From NCBI GenBank assembly GCA_009797885.1, contig WNKP01000003.1, positions 1 to 64,000 on the forward strand: a stretch of DNA of 64,000 nucleotides, given 5' to 3'. Below the pieces are notes generated by a model. It was given only the letters and a program-made list of their open reading frames with translations, was not told the DNA's origin and searched no databases. The DNA is from Flavobacteriaceae bacterium GF1 (lineage in GTDB: Bacteria; Bacteroidota; Bacteroidia; Flavobacteriales; Flavobacteriaceae). The position numbers and the translations under genes were made by a program. How positions within the stretch are numbered: the stretch's first letter is position 1; every line of letters starts with the position of its first letter. Positions 16,669 to 25,166 of the stretch are shown one piece after another.

Positions 16669-18035
16669 TGGCAGTACACTTTTCAAAATATATTAAACAT
16701 TATACGGAGGCCGCCCCTTTGGCGGTCTTTCGTATTTTTTTTGGTGTCATGATGCTGGCCAGCATCATTCGTTTTTGGGCCTACGGTTGGATTGAAAAAC
16801 TGTACTTGGAACCTAATTTCCATTTTTCATACTACGGTTTTGAATGGATAAAGCCCTTAGGAAACTGGACGTACGTCCTTTTTTTTATTTGTGGACTGGC
16901 CGCATTTTTTATCGCATTGGGACTACACTATAGAATGGCCATGATTACCTTCTTTTTGTCCTTCACCTACATTGAATTGATGGACAAGACCACCTATCTC
17001 AACCACTACTATTTTATAAGCCTACTGTCCTTTTTAATGATTTTCCTTCCCGCGGCAAACTACTTTTCGCTGGACGCCAAATGGAATGAAAAGCTCCGTT
17101 ATCAATACATCCCCAAATGGAATATTGATTGTATAAAGCTTTTGTTGGGCATTGTGTATTGCTATGCCGGTTTGGCAAAACTAAATTCCGATTGGCTTTT
17201 TGATGCCATGCCCTTAAAAATCTGGTTGCCGGCAAAGTTTGATATTCCCGTTATAGGTGCCCTAATGGGACAGGAATGGGTGCAATATGCCTTTAGTTGG
17301 GGGGGTGCCCTCTACGATTTGCTCATACCGTTTCTATTGCTATGGAAGCCCACCAGGAATTTTGCCTTTGTACTGGTCGTTATCTTCCATGTCCTGACAA
17401 GGATACTTTTTCCCATTGGCATGTTCCCTTACATTATGATTGTGTCGGCCTTAATCTTTTTTGATGTAGGACTGCACAAAAAGATTTTAAACATAATAGC
17501 CAAGGTTTTAAAGGTCCAAACAACTGTTTTTGACAATGGAAAACGGTGGGCACATCCCAAAAATTCGCTAAAGAACTTAAAGTACGGTACTATCATAGCT
17601 TTTTTTGTGATTCAATTCCTATTTCCTTGGCGTTATCTGGGATATCCTGGGGAACTGTTTTGGACGGAGGAGGGCTATCGGTTTTCATGGCGGGTGATGT
17701 TGATGGAGAAATCAGGTTATGCCCAGTTCAAAATTGTGAATCAGGCCACGGGAAAATGGTTCTATGTGGACAATTCGGATTTTTTGACCCCCTTTCAGGA
17801 AAAACAGATGAGTTTTCAACCTGATTTCATTTTGGAATATGCGCATTACCTAAAACAACACTTTGAAGGGCAGGGACATGGGGATATTGCCATATATGTG
17901 GAGAGCTATGTAACCTTAAACGGCAGATTGGGCAAACCATTAATTAATCCCGAGGTGGATTTGACCAAGGAAAAAGAATCGTTCAAACATAAAGATTGGA
18001 TTTTACCATTTGAAGATGAGATTAAGGGCATATAG
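16668..18035 (+). CDS. Vitamin K-dependent gamma-carboxylase homologue (HTTM domain)
   Basis: A 455-residue membrane protein with an N-terminal HTTM domain of about five or more helices (residues 15-310) and a C-terminal extracytoplasmic region. From memory of human gamma-glutamyl carboxylase, long blocks align: MDKTTYLNH (105-113) with LDKTSWNNH, AGLAKLNSDW (167-176) with AGVKKLDADW, FPIGMFPYIM with FSIGMFSYVM, and late LINPEVD with IFDPRVD. The catalytic Lys218 and His160 correspond to Lys171 and His113, both 58 residues apart. The human enzyme uses reduced vitamin K, O2 and CO2 to turn Glu into Gla; Flavobacteria make menaquinone. Here it sits between imelysin and a FecA-like receptor, translationally coupled to both. 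The activity and substrate are unproven; metal-binding lipoproteins are an attractive guess. Confidence 0.85.
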   Translation: MAVHFSKYIKHYTEAAPLAVFRIFFGVMMLASIIRFWAYGWIEKLYLEPNFHFSYYGFEWIKPLGNWTYVLFFICGLAAFFIALGLHYRMAMITFFLSFTYIELMDKTTYLNHYYFISLLSFLMIFLPAANYFSLDAKWNEKLRYQYIPKWNIDCIKLLLGIVYCYAGLAKLNSDWLFDAMPLKIWLPAKFDIPVIGALMGQEWVQYAFSWGGALYDLLIPFLLLWKPTRNFAFVLVVIFHVLTRILFPIGMFPYIMIVSALIFFDVGLHKKILNIIAKVLKVQTTVFDNGKRWAHPKNSLKNLKYGTIIAFFVIQFLFPWRYLGYPGELFWTEEGYRFSWRVMLMEKSGYAQFKIVNQATGKWFYVDNSDFLTPFQEKQMSFQPDFILEYAHYLKQHFEGQGHGDIAIYVESYVTLNGRLGKPLINPEVDLTKEKESFKHKDWILPFEDEIKGI

Positions 18036-20487
18036 TTTTTTTGTCATTTTATTGTGTACACTATCCCTGGTAGGGCAAACACAAATTTCGGGAAAGGTTT
18101 TGGACCAAAATGGAAGGCCCATACCGGAAGCCGAGGTCTATTTAAAGGAGCCCCAGATTTTACGGATGACCGATGAAGAAGGACGCTTTTTGTTCAACAA
18201 CATTCCGGGAGGAAAATATACCCTGATCGTTTTTGCCCTGGAATTTCAGGTATATGAACGGGAGTTGCTGTTCAGTGATGCATTGGACGTTGAAATCGGG
18301 CTGCAACCCATTGGGGAACAACAGCTCGATGAGGTTACCCTTACCCAGGAACGGGAGAAGGTTTTCGCACTCCAAAAACTAAAAACCGTCGAGGGCACTG
18401 CGATTTATGCTGGAAAGAAAAGTGAAGTGGTACTGGTGGAAAACCTTACGGGAAACCTTGCGGCCAATAATCCGCGACAAATCTATAATCAAGTGGTTGG
18501 GCTCAATATCTTTGATTATGGCGATGCCGGACTACAATTGAACATAGGGGGTAGGGGACTGGATCCCAATAGGACGGCCAATTTTAACGTCCGGCAAAAT
18601 GGGTATGACATTAGCGCGGACGCCTTGGGCTACCCTGAAAGTTACTATACACCACCTGCTGAGGCCCTATCGGAGATACAAGTGGTTCGCGGCGCGGCAT
18701 CCCTTCAATATGGGCCACAATTTGGGGGATTGATCAATTTTAAGTTCAAAAAACCCCATAGGACCAAAAAAATTGAACTGGTCTCGCGCCAAACACTGGG
18801 CTCTTTTGATTTGTTTACAAGTTTTAACAGCCTGTCGGGAACCGTGGGTAAATTCAGTTACTACACCTATTTCAATTACAAGGAAGGAAGTGGGTTCCGC
18901 CCAAATTCCGATTTTAACAGTAGAAACTATTTTGGCCATTTTGGATATGAACTGTCCGATAAAACAACGCTTACCTTTGAGGCCACGATATTAAACTATT
19001 TGGCCAAACAACCTGGAGGTCTCACGGACGTCCAATTTCTTGCAAATCCGGATTTCAGTAATCGGGACCGTAATTGGTTCAATGTGGATTGGAAACTATA
19101 TTCACTTAAATTGGATCATCGGTTCTCGCCCAAAACCGATTTTAGTCTCAATCTTTTTTCATTGGATGCTTCAAGAAGGGCTTTGGGCTTCAGAACAAAT
19201 AGGGTTTCCCAGCCGGACGACCCCAATGAACCCAGGGAACTATTGGTGGACAATTTTCAGAACTGGGGAGCAGAGGCACGGGTATTGACCCGTTATCAGT
19301 TAGGGGGTAAAAATTCGGTGTTACTGTTGGGCTCAAAATACTATCAGACCAGCAATGATCAACGGCAGGGACCGGGAAGTACGGCCTCGGATGCCGATTT
19401 TTCCTTTGCCGATGGGGATTTTCCGAATTACGAGCGCCAATCGCAATTCGATTTCCCAAACTTGAATTTGGCCTTCTTTGGAGAAAACATTTTTTCAATA
19501 ACCGATAAATTTTCCATCACTCCAGGTTTCCGTTTTGAATATATCAAAACGGAAAGCGAAGGAAGTTTTCGAAACATTGTGTTGGACCTGGCCGGTAATC
19601 CCTTACTCAATGAAGAAGTGGAAGACAACAGGACCTTTGAACGGAGCTTTTTGTTGATGGGTATGGGGGCTTCGTACAAGGCATCGGCTTCCATGGAGGT
19701 ATATGCCAATTTTTCCCAGAATTACCGTTCGGTTACTTTTAACGATATACGTGTAGTGAACCCAAGCTTTCAAATAGACCCCAACATATCGGATGAAGAC
19801 GGCTTCACTGCCGATCTTGGAATCAGGGGAAGGCTCAATGACCTAATTTCCTACGATATCAGCACTTTTGGATTGCTATACGACGAGAGACTGGGAGAGA
19901 TTTTGAGGAACGAAACACGGATAAACGCGGCAGGGGAGGAAGTGGAAACTGGGCGGGTGGTGCGGTTCCGGGGAAATATAGGTACCGCTTTCATTTATGG
20001 TCTGGAAACCTTTGGTGATGTAAACCTGTCCAATTTGGTATTTCCGTCATTGGATAAGCTGAAGCTCAATTACTTTGTAAATCTAGCGTGGACCAATTCG
20101 GAATATACCCAATCCAATCAGGTCAATGTTGAAGGAAACCAAGTGGAATTCATCCCGGAGATCAATCTAAAGACCGGATTGAATTTCGGCTATGGCAATT
20201 TTCTGGGAAGCCTACAATACACCTATATTTCAGAACAGTTCACGGATGCTACCAATGCTTCACAGGACATAGATGATAATCAAAGGGGTATAGAAGGGAC
20301 CATACCTTCATACGATATCATGGATTTATCGTTTTCCTATACCTGGAAAAAGCTAAAGCTGGAAACGGGGATCAATAACCTATTGGACAATTCATATTTT
20401 ACCCGTCGGGCAACAGGGTATCCCGGCCCTGGAATCATCCCTGCCGAACCAAGGACTTTTTATACTACCTTACAGCTCAAACTGTAG
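18016..20487 (+). CDS. TonB-dependent receptor, FecA-like (ferric siderophore/citrate type)
   Basis: An 823-residue outer-membrane receptor. A signal peptide (to about SLVGQ) is followed by a CarboxypepD_reg-like beta domain (SGKVLDQNGRPIPEAEVYLK, residues ~25-100), a plug (VEGTAIYAGKKSEV to VRGAASLQYGPQFGGLI) and a 22-strand barrel ending in LQLKL. The plug segment NIGGRGLDPNRTANFNVRQN and the YYTPPAEALSEIQVVRG box are typical of FecA-like ferric dicitrate receptors. ATG 18016 was chosen; a TTG at 18010 is in frame. The start lies 20 bases inside the carboxylase gene, so they are coupled. It would import an iron chelate, with the surface lipoproteins upstream as likely capture partners. Confidence 0.87.
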   Translation: MRLRAYSFFVILLCTLSLVGQTQISGKVLDQNGRPIPEAEVYLKEPQILRMTDEEGRFLFNNIPGGKYTLIVFALEFQVYERELLFSDALDVEIGLQPIGEQQLDEVTLTQEREKVFALQKLKTVEGTAIYAGKKSEVVLVENLTGNLAANNPRQIYNQVVGLNIFDYGDAGLQLNIGGRGLDPNRTANFNVRQNGYDISADALGYPESYYTPPAEALSEIQVVRGAASLQYGPQFGGLINFKFKKPHRTKKIELVSRQTLGSFDLFTSFNSLSGTVGKFSYYTYFNYKEGSGFRPNSDFNSRNYFGHFGYELSDKTTLTFEATILNYLAKQPGGLTDVQFLANPDFSNRDRNWFNVDWKLYSLKLDHRFSPKTDFSLNLFSLDASRRALGFRTNRVSQPDDPNEPRELLVDNFQNWGAEARVLTRYQLGGKNSVLLLGSKYYQTSNDQRQGPGSTASDADFSFADGDFPNYERQSQFDFPNLNLAFFGENIFSITDKFSITPGFRFEYIKTESEGSFRNIVLDLAGNPLLNEEVEDNRTFERSFLLMGMGASYKASASMEVYANFSQNYRSVTFNDIRVVNPSFQIDPNISDEDGFTADLGIRGRLNDLISYDISTFGLLYDERLGEILRNETRINAAGEEVETGRVVRFRGNIGTAFIYGLETFGDVNLSNLVFPSLDKLKLNYFVNLAWTNSEYTQSNQVNVEGNQVEFIPEINLKTGLNFGYGNFLGSLQYTYISEQFTDATNASQDIDDNQRGIEGTIPSYDIMDLSFSYTWKKLKLETGINNLLDNSYFTRRATGYPGPGIIPAEPRTFYTTLQLKL

Positions 20488-20499
20488 CAACCTAAAAAA

Positions 20500-20952
20500 A
20501 TGAAACTTGTAAAACGAATTTTAGTCGGATTGTTGATCGTATTGGTACTCCTTCAGTTTTGGAGGCCCGAAAAAAACGTATCCACTGAAAATGTGGTGGC
20601 CGATTTTGAGGCCCAAACACAACCTTCCACTGAAGTCGCCCTGATCCTGGAGCAAAAATGCTATGATTGCCATAGCAACAATACAGTCTACCCCTGGTAT
20701 GCCGAAGTAGCCCCCATTTCCCTGTGGATTGATGGTCATATCGAAGAAGGTCGGGAACATTTCAATGTTTCGGATTGGGCTTCATGGGATTTGGAAAAGA
20801 AGGACCACAAAATGGATGAACTCATCGAAGAAGTGGAAGAAGGGCACATGCCGGAGGATTCCTATACCTGGATGCATGGCAAGCTATCCCCGGAAGAGAA
20901 GGAAATGTTGATGGCCTGGGGGAAGAAGGTACGGACGGAATTGGCCGAGTAG
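20500..20952 (+). CDS. Haem-binding domain (cytochrome-c-like) membrane protein
   Basis: A 150-residue protein with one N-terminal membrane helix or uncleaved signal (residues 5-20) and a Haem_bd domain. The c-type heme motif CYDCH is at 54-58, followed by SNNTVYPWYAEVAPIS, which is characteristic of the family. A Met in GHMPED (near 107) is a candidate distal ligand. It would be anchored in the inner membrane facing the periplasm. As last gene of the operon, 12 bases after the receptor, it may pass electrons to reduce incoming ferric iron or serve the carboxylase's quinone. Both roles are inferred. No terminator is visible before the convergent gene at 20979. Confidence 0.85.
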   Translation: MKLVKRILVGLLIVLVLLQFWRPEKNVSTENVVADFEAQTQPSTEVALILEQKCYDCHSNNTVYPWYAEVAPISLWIDGHIEEGREHFNVSDWASWDLEKKDHKMDELIEEVEEGHMPEDSYTWMHGKLSPEEKEMLMAWGKKVRTELAE

Positions 20953-20978
20953 TGGCCGGATGACCCCGATCAAATCAT

Positions 20979-21326
20979 TCAGTTTTCCATAAAGGCGTAG
21001 TCAATATCCGCAGTGCTAAGCCATTGAAACGTCTTTTTTTGGGTCAATAGTTGTTTCAGCTCCTCCAACTCTTGTGCGTTGATCAAAATCATAAGGTGAT
21101 TGGTGTTTGTGGGAATGGGTATTTTCCTTTGATGTAGGGAATCGCTTAACTCCGTTTCCCAATAACCAACATCCAGTTGGTTTAAGTACGCGACGAATTT
21201 TTCCAATTCCCACTCGTACAACTCAAAACAAAGGTTATTGAATGCAAAATGAAATAACTTACTGTGATGACAAAAACTTAATGTCCCGTTTTTGGTTCGA
21301 TTGAGTACGCTTTGGGATGGACACAT
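20979..21326 (-). CDS. DUF6686 family protein
   Basis: A 115-residue cytosolic protein. It starts MCPSQSVLNRTKNGTLSFCHHSKL and has the FNNLCFELYEWELEKFVAYL block typical of DUF6686, with Cys and His residues in the first 25 positions that may bind metal. It is convergent with the Haem_bd gene and divergent from guaB. Its promoter has -7 box TATTTTTG (minus strand, 21350-21343) and the operator at 21354-21376 covers the -12 to -33 region, so it belongs to the presumed iron regulon. Its function is unknown. It resembles in layout the protein at 5250-5600, the end of the hmu unit. Confidence 0.7.
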   Translation of the reverse strand: MCPSQSVLNRTKNGTLSFCHHSKLFHFAFNNLCFELYEWELEKFVAYLNQLDVGYWETELSDSLHQRKIPIPTNTNHLMILINAQELEELKQLLTQKKTFQWLSTADIDYAFMEN

Positions 21327-21342
21327 AGCTTGGTATTTTATT

Positions 21343-21376
21343 CAAAAATAAGATTATTTAGAATTATTATAAATAA
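21343..21376 (-). promoter_or_regulatory. DUF6686 promoter with iron-box-like operator
   Basis: The operator is at 21354-21376: left arm TTATTTAGAAT, centre T, right arm ATTATAAATAA, with 10 of 11 arm positions paired. This is the best palindrome of the set. The -7 box of the DUF6686 gene, TATTTTTG on the minus strand, is at 21350-21343. Confidence 0.7.
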
Positions 21377-21412
21377 AATTGACTTAAAATTACCATAATT
21401 CCAGCGCTTTCT

Positions 21413-21440
21413 TTTGAACCGCGAATTTGTGGTATATTTG
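21413..21440 (+). promoter_or_regulatory. guaB promoter
   Basis: TTTG at 21413-21416, then TATATTTG at 21433-21440 (spacing 16), 23 bases before the guaB ATG. The iron-box-like site ends 36 bases upstream of the TTTG, so guaB is probably outside its direct control. Confidence 0.6.
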
Positions 21441-21463
21441 CACGCAATTAATCCTTAATTGCT

Positions 21464-22936
21464 ATGGAATTCCACCAAAATAAGATAGTAGGGGAAGGCC
21501 TCACCTACGACGATGTCCTCTTAGTTCCAGCATATTCGCAAGTTCTACCTAGGGAAGTGAGCATCATATCAAAATTTACCAGGAACATTTCCATAAACGT
21601 TCCGGTGGTATCTGCTGCCATGGATACGGTTACGGAATCGAAAATGGCGATTGCCATGGCAAGGGAAGGGGGTATAGGTGTGTTGCACAAGAATATGACC
21701 ATGGCCCAGCAGGCCGCCAAAGTGCGTAAGGTAAAACGGGCTGAAAGTGGAATGATATTGGATCCGGTAACACTGCCCTTGAATGCTCAGGTGAAGGATG
21801 CGAAAGCCAGTATGAAAGAGCATAGCATTGGCGGAATCCCCATTGTGGATGACAAAGGGAAGCTTGTAGGTATTGTGACCAATCGTGATTTGCGTTTTGA
21901 ACGTAATAATGACCGACCAATCACGGAGGTAATGACTTCAGAAAACCTGGTTACTGCGGATGTAGGCACTACCTTGACGGAAGCAGAGGATATTTTACAG
22001 GAAAACAAAATAGAAAAACTCCCCGTAGTGGATAAGGACAATACCCTGGTGGGATTAATAACCTTTAGGGACATTACCAAATTGACGCAAAAGCCCATCG
22101 CAAATAAGGACAAATATGGCCGTTTAAGGGTTGCCGCTGCCATTGGTGTAACCCCTGATGCCGTTGAAAGGGCAGGAGCCTTGGTCAAAGCAGGTGTGGA
22201 CGCCATTGTTATTGATACGGCGCATGGCCATACCAAAGGTGTGGTGAACACACTTAAGGAGGTGAAGGCCCAATATCCCGAACTGGATGTGATTGTTGGC
22301 AATATCGCTACTGCAGAAGCCGCCCGTTATTTGGCGGAGGCAGGTGCGGACGCCGTGAAGGTAGGAATAGGACCTGGCTCCATTTGCACCACCCGTGTGG
22401 TTGCAGGTGTTGGATTTCCCCAATTTTCGGCCGTGTTGGAAGTGGCATCGGCATTAAAGGGTACTGGGATTCCGGTGATTGCGGATGGAGGGGTGCGCTA
22501 CACCGGGGATATCCCAAAAGCCATTGCCGCCGGTGCAGATACCGTAATGTTGGGATCATTGCTCGCAGGAACAAAGGAATCCCCGGGAGAAACCATTATC
22601 TACGAAGGCCGTAAGTTTAAAAGCTATCGCGGGATGGGTTCGGTTGAAGCCATGAAGGAAGGTAGTAAAGATCGCTATTTCCAGGATGTTGAGGACGATA
22701 TCAAAAAACTGGTTCCGGAAGGCATTGTAGGCCGTGTTCCCTACAAGGGGGATTTGTATGAAAGTATGCACCAGTTCATTGGTGGACTAAGGGCTGGAAT
22801 GGGCTACTGTGGCGCCAAGGATATTAATGCGTTACAGGAAAATGGACGCTTCGTCAAAATCACCGCAAGTGGTATCAAGGAGAGTCATCCGCACGATGTA
22901 ACGATTACCAAGGAAAGCCCAAATTACAGTAGGTGA
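21464..22936 (+). CDS. guaB: Inosine-5'-monophosphate dehydrogenase
   Basis: A 490-residue enzyme that oxidises IMP to XMP with NAD, the committed step of guanine nucleotide synthesis. The TIM barrel is visible at [13 protein letters not shown], and two CBS domains are inserted at about 95-205 ([38 protein letters not shown]). The catalytic loop GPGSICTTR has Cys308, and the flap [18 protein letters not shown] carries the Arg-Tyr pair. Length and motifs are standard. It is a single gene with its own promoter. Confidence 0.97.
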   Translation: MEFHQNKIVGEGLTYDDVLLVPAYSQVLPREVSIISKFTRNISINVPVVSAAMDTVTESKMAIAMAREGGIGVLHKNMTMAQQAAKVRKVKRAESGMILDPVTLPLNAQVKDAKASMKEHSIGGIPIVDDKGKLVGIVTNRDLRFERNNDRPITEVMTSENLVTADVGTTLTEAEDILQENKIEKLPVVDKDNTLVGLITFRDITKLTQKPIANKDKYGRLRVAAAIGVTPDAVERAGALVKAGVDAIVIDTAHGHTKGVVNTLKEVKAQYPELDVIVGNIATAEAARYLAEAGADAVKVGIGPGSICTTRVVAGVGFPQFSAVLEVASALKGTGIPVIADGGVRYTGDIPKAIAAGADTVMLGSLLAGTKESPGETIIYEGRKFKSYRGMGSVEAMKEGSKDRYFQDVEDDIKKLVPEGIVGRVPYKGDLYESMHQFIGGLRAGMGYCGAKDINALQENGRFVKITASGIKESHPHDVTITKESPNYSR

Positions 22937-22954
22937 AATTAACTGTTTTAACTA

Positions 22955-22983
22955 CTTGGTTTACCTCCTGAGGGTTATCTTTG
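22955..22983 (+). promoter_or_regulatory. Promoter of the lipoprotein gene at 23007
   Basis: CTTG at 22955-22958 and TATCTTTG at 22976-22983 (spacing 17), with the ATG 24 bases downstream. It fits the Bacteroidota -33/-7 pattern. Confidence 0.6.
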
Positions 22984-23006
22984 TATAGACCTAAACCAAC
23001 TTTCCT

Positions 23007-24578
23007 ATGCTAAATTTTGAAAGGACTTTTTTAAGTCTGTTTCTACTGTGTTCTTTGCTCTTTAGCTGTAGTAACGACTCTGAAACCCCCGAAGATGATT
23101 CCAATCCAATAACAGATGATGAACCTATTGCCGTTGATGAAACTCCGCCAGTAATAGTTTTACCCCAAATACCGGAAATACTGGAGGTCAAAACGGATTT
23201 AAGGTTTCGAATTGAGGATGAATCCGACCAGGTGAGTACTTCAATACGCCTGAATGGTGTCGAAGTTTTTACATCCACGGAAAAAGATTTTGTCTTTACA
23301 TTAAATCCATTTGATTACAACATAGGGAGTACCAAGTTGGAAGCTGTTTCTTCGGATTTCAACGAAAATGAAAACACGCAAACACTTGATTTTGAACTTA
23401 AAAAGCTGTTGTTGAGAGATCCAAATCCGGTGAATTCCTTAAAAAATGGTGTTTTTGTGGCTTTAAATGATTCCGAAAGTAAACTCATTGCCTATACGAA
23501 AATTGAAACTCTTGACGGAGTGGATTTCTTCGCGGACGATAGTTTTGAGGAACAAGAGATGGTGTACACAAAATACTCCGGTGCGTCCAGTGAAGAATTG
23601 GATTCTCGCCTATTTCTTACTATTGACTCTTTTGCGAACATACTACCAGGAACTATTCTTCCCTCCAAGGAAGAGAAGGTCATGCCCGTTGGTTCACCAT
23701 ATAGTGTTAAAGAGATTTCGGTTTCTTCCAATCATACCCCAAATATCAATTCCTATAATGCACAGCTCTTACCTGATGGCCTTGTTGACAACAGTTATAG
23801 TTTTAATTATGTGGAGATACTGAACGATCAACCAGACATCATGTTTTCGTATCCTTTTGGTGTTGACGATATTGATCAATATGAGTACCTCTTCATAGAA
23901 GACTACGATCAGGATACGTATGAAGTGGATGATTTTGTTAAATTAGAGTCCATTACTTCTTTGTCCATACCGCAAGGTACGGGGGTTTTCACTCTTTCGG
24001 TTGATGGCTTTTACTCCGAAGAGGATTATCAAAACTTTAGGCAGCATCGTGTGTACTACAACAGACTTGATTTATCGGGCTTGTCCGGTAATACGGTCAA
24101 TATTCCAGTGATACCGGAATTTGAGGTTTTTAGCAAGGAGTTAAATATTGATTTGGTCGGGAATAAGACCTTCACAACTGTCCAAAAGGGTGTTGACTCC
24201 AATTTTTTCATACCTGATTTTGATATCGAGGATAATGGGGATTCGATAATTTTTCGAGGAGATCATGACTATTCCACTTTTGGATTCCTATATCAAGACG
24301 TGTTTGCTGGCCAAATATTTGTTTGGGTCTATAACAATTCCCCAACTGATGCACCATTGCCGATACCATTTTATGGGTTTGAATTTCCTCCGGAAATAAA
24401 CACCATACTGTCATCTCAATCAATCCCAACAGATGTAGCAGATATTAAAGAGAATTTTAGGATGGCAAGTACCATGTATAAATTTCAATCCCCAACAGAT
24501 TATTTTAGTATGGTCTTTGAAACGCAGGATTTTAAGAATAACAGGGGGGACGAGTACATATTGCGCTATAACTTCTGA
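23007..24578 (+). CDS. Unknown large lipoprotein
   Basis: A 523-residue lipoprotein with lipobox LLFSC (Cys21) followed by SNDSETPEDDSNP, an acidic linker consistent with export to the surface. Residues ~55-130 look like an Ig-like beta-sandwich (IRLNGVEVFTSTEKDFVFTL, NIGSTKLEAVSSDFNENENT), as found in many Bacteroidota surface proteins. The remaining ~390 residues are beta-rich, aromatic and acidic, with no motif I recognise. It is transcribed alone from its own promoter and converges on the thioredoxin gene. No function can be assigned. Confidence 0.7.
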   Translation: MLNFERTFLSLFLLCSLLFSCSNDSETPEDDSNPITDDEPIAVDETPPVIVLPQIPEILEVKTDLRFRIEDESDQVSTSIRLNGVEVFTSTEKDFVFTLNPFDYNIGSTKLEAVSSDFNENENTQTLDFELKKLLLRDPNPVNSLKNGVFVALNDSESKLIAYTKIETLDGVDFFADDSFEEQEMVYTKYSGASSEELDSRLFLTIDSFANILPGTILPSKEEKVMPVGSPYSVKEISVSSNHTPNINSYNAQLLPDGLVDNSYSFNYVEILNDQPDIMFSYPFGVDDIDQYEYLFIEDYDQDTYEVDDFVKLESITSLSIPQGTGVFTLSVDGFYSEEDYQNFRQHRVYYNRLDLSGLSGNTVNIPVIPEFEVFSKELNIDLVGNKTFTTVQKGVDSNFFIPDFDIEDNGDSIIFRGDHDYSTFGFLYQDVFAGQIFVWVYNNSPTDAPLPIPFYGFEFPPEINTILSSQSIPTDVADIKENFRMASTMYKFQSPTDYFSMVFETQDFKNNRGDEYILRYNF

Positions 24579-24595
24579 GGAAAAATCAAAAAAAA

Positions 24596-25105
24596 CTATT
24601 TTCCTACCCCAGTATAACTTTTCCAGTCCTGTTCTTTATAGATATCTTCCCCAAAATAACGGGCAATCTGCAGGAAAGGGTCAACTTTCTGATATCCAGG
24701 AACAGGGGAAAGCATTTTCATGTTTTCATCCAAAAATACTACGGTGGGATAGCTTAAACGGTTCTGCAACAGGGCTGCGGCCAATTCGTGGTACCCCCTA
24801 CGTCCGGAGGGGACATAATTAAAGGTCCTTCCATCGAATTGTATGGGTTCCTTGCCTTCGGCATTGAATTTGACCATATAAAAGTTTTCCTGCATATATT
24901 GGGCAACTTCCGGATTCTGGAAAGTATCCTTGTCCATTTTTTTGCACCATCCACACCAATCGGTATAAACATCAATGAAAACCTTTTTGGTATTTCCTTC
25001 GTTTTTGGTCATTGCCACGGCATCTTCAAAGGACATCCAATGGATTTCCTGGGCCGAAATGGAGGTGGCCACTAGTAGGCATAGTGTCAATACAATTGTT
25101 CGCAT
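24596..25105 (-). CDS. Secreted thioredoxin-fold protein (DUF255/DsbD-gamma-like)
   Basis: A 169-residue protein with a signal peptide (cleavage after SISAQ, residue 19) and a thioredoxin fold. The active site is CGWC (51-54) in YTDWCGWCKKMDKDTF, and the cis-Pro is in LSYPTVVFLDEN. The WCGWCK signature and the segment FYMVKFNAEGKEP place it with periplasmic thioredoxins that resemble the DsbD C-terminal domain. It would reduce or isomerise disulfides in the periplasm; partners are unknown. It is a single gene between lysA and the lipoprotein gene. Confidence 0.88.
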   Translation of the reverse strand: MRTIVLTLCLLVATSISAQEIHWMSFEDAVAMTKNEGNTKKVFIDVYTDWCGWCKKMDKDTFQNPEVAQYMQENFYMVKFNAEGKEPIQFDGRTFNYVPSGRRGYHELAAALLQNRLSYPTVVFLDENMKMLSPVPGYQKVDPFLQIARYFGEDIYKEQDWKSYTGVGK

Positions 25106-25166
25106 AGTTAAGATTTTGGCATTTTAGTCATAAGACCGTATCAAAACTAACGAAAATTATACCAAT

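Noticed and set aside
21464-22936. guaB as a member of the iron regulon
   Set aside because: The operator at 21354-21376 lies 36 bases upstream of the guaB -33 element and fits the divergent DUF6686 promoter much better.
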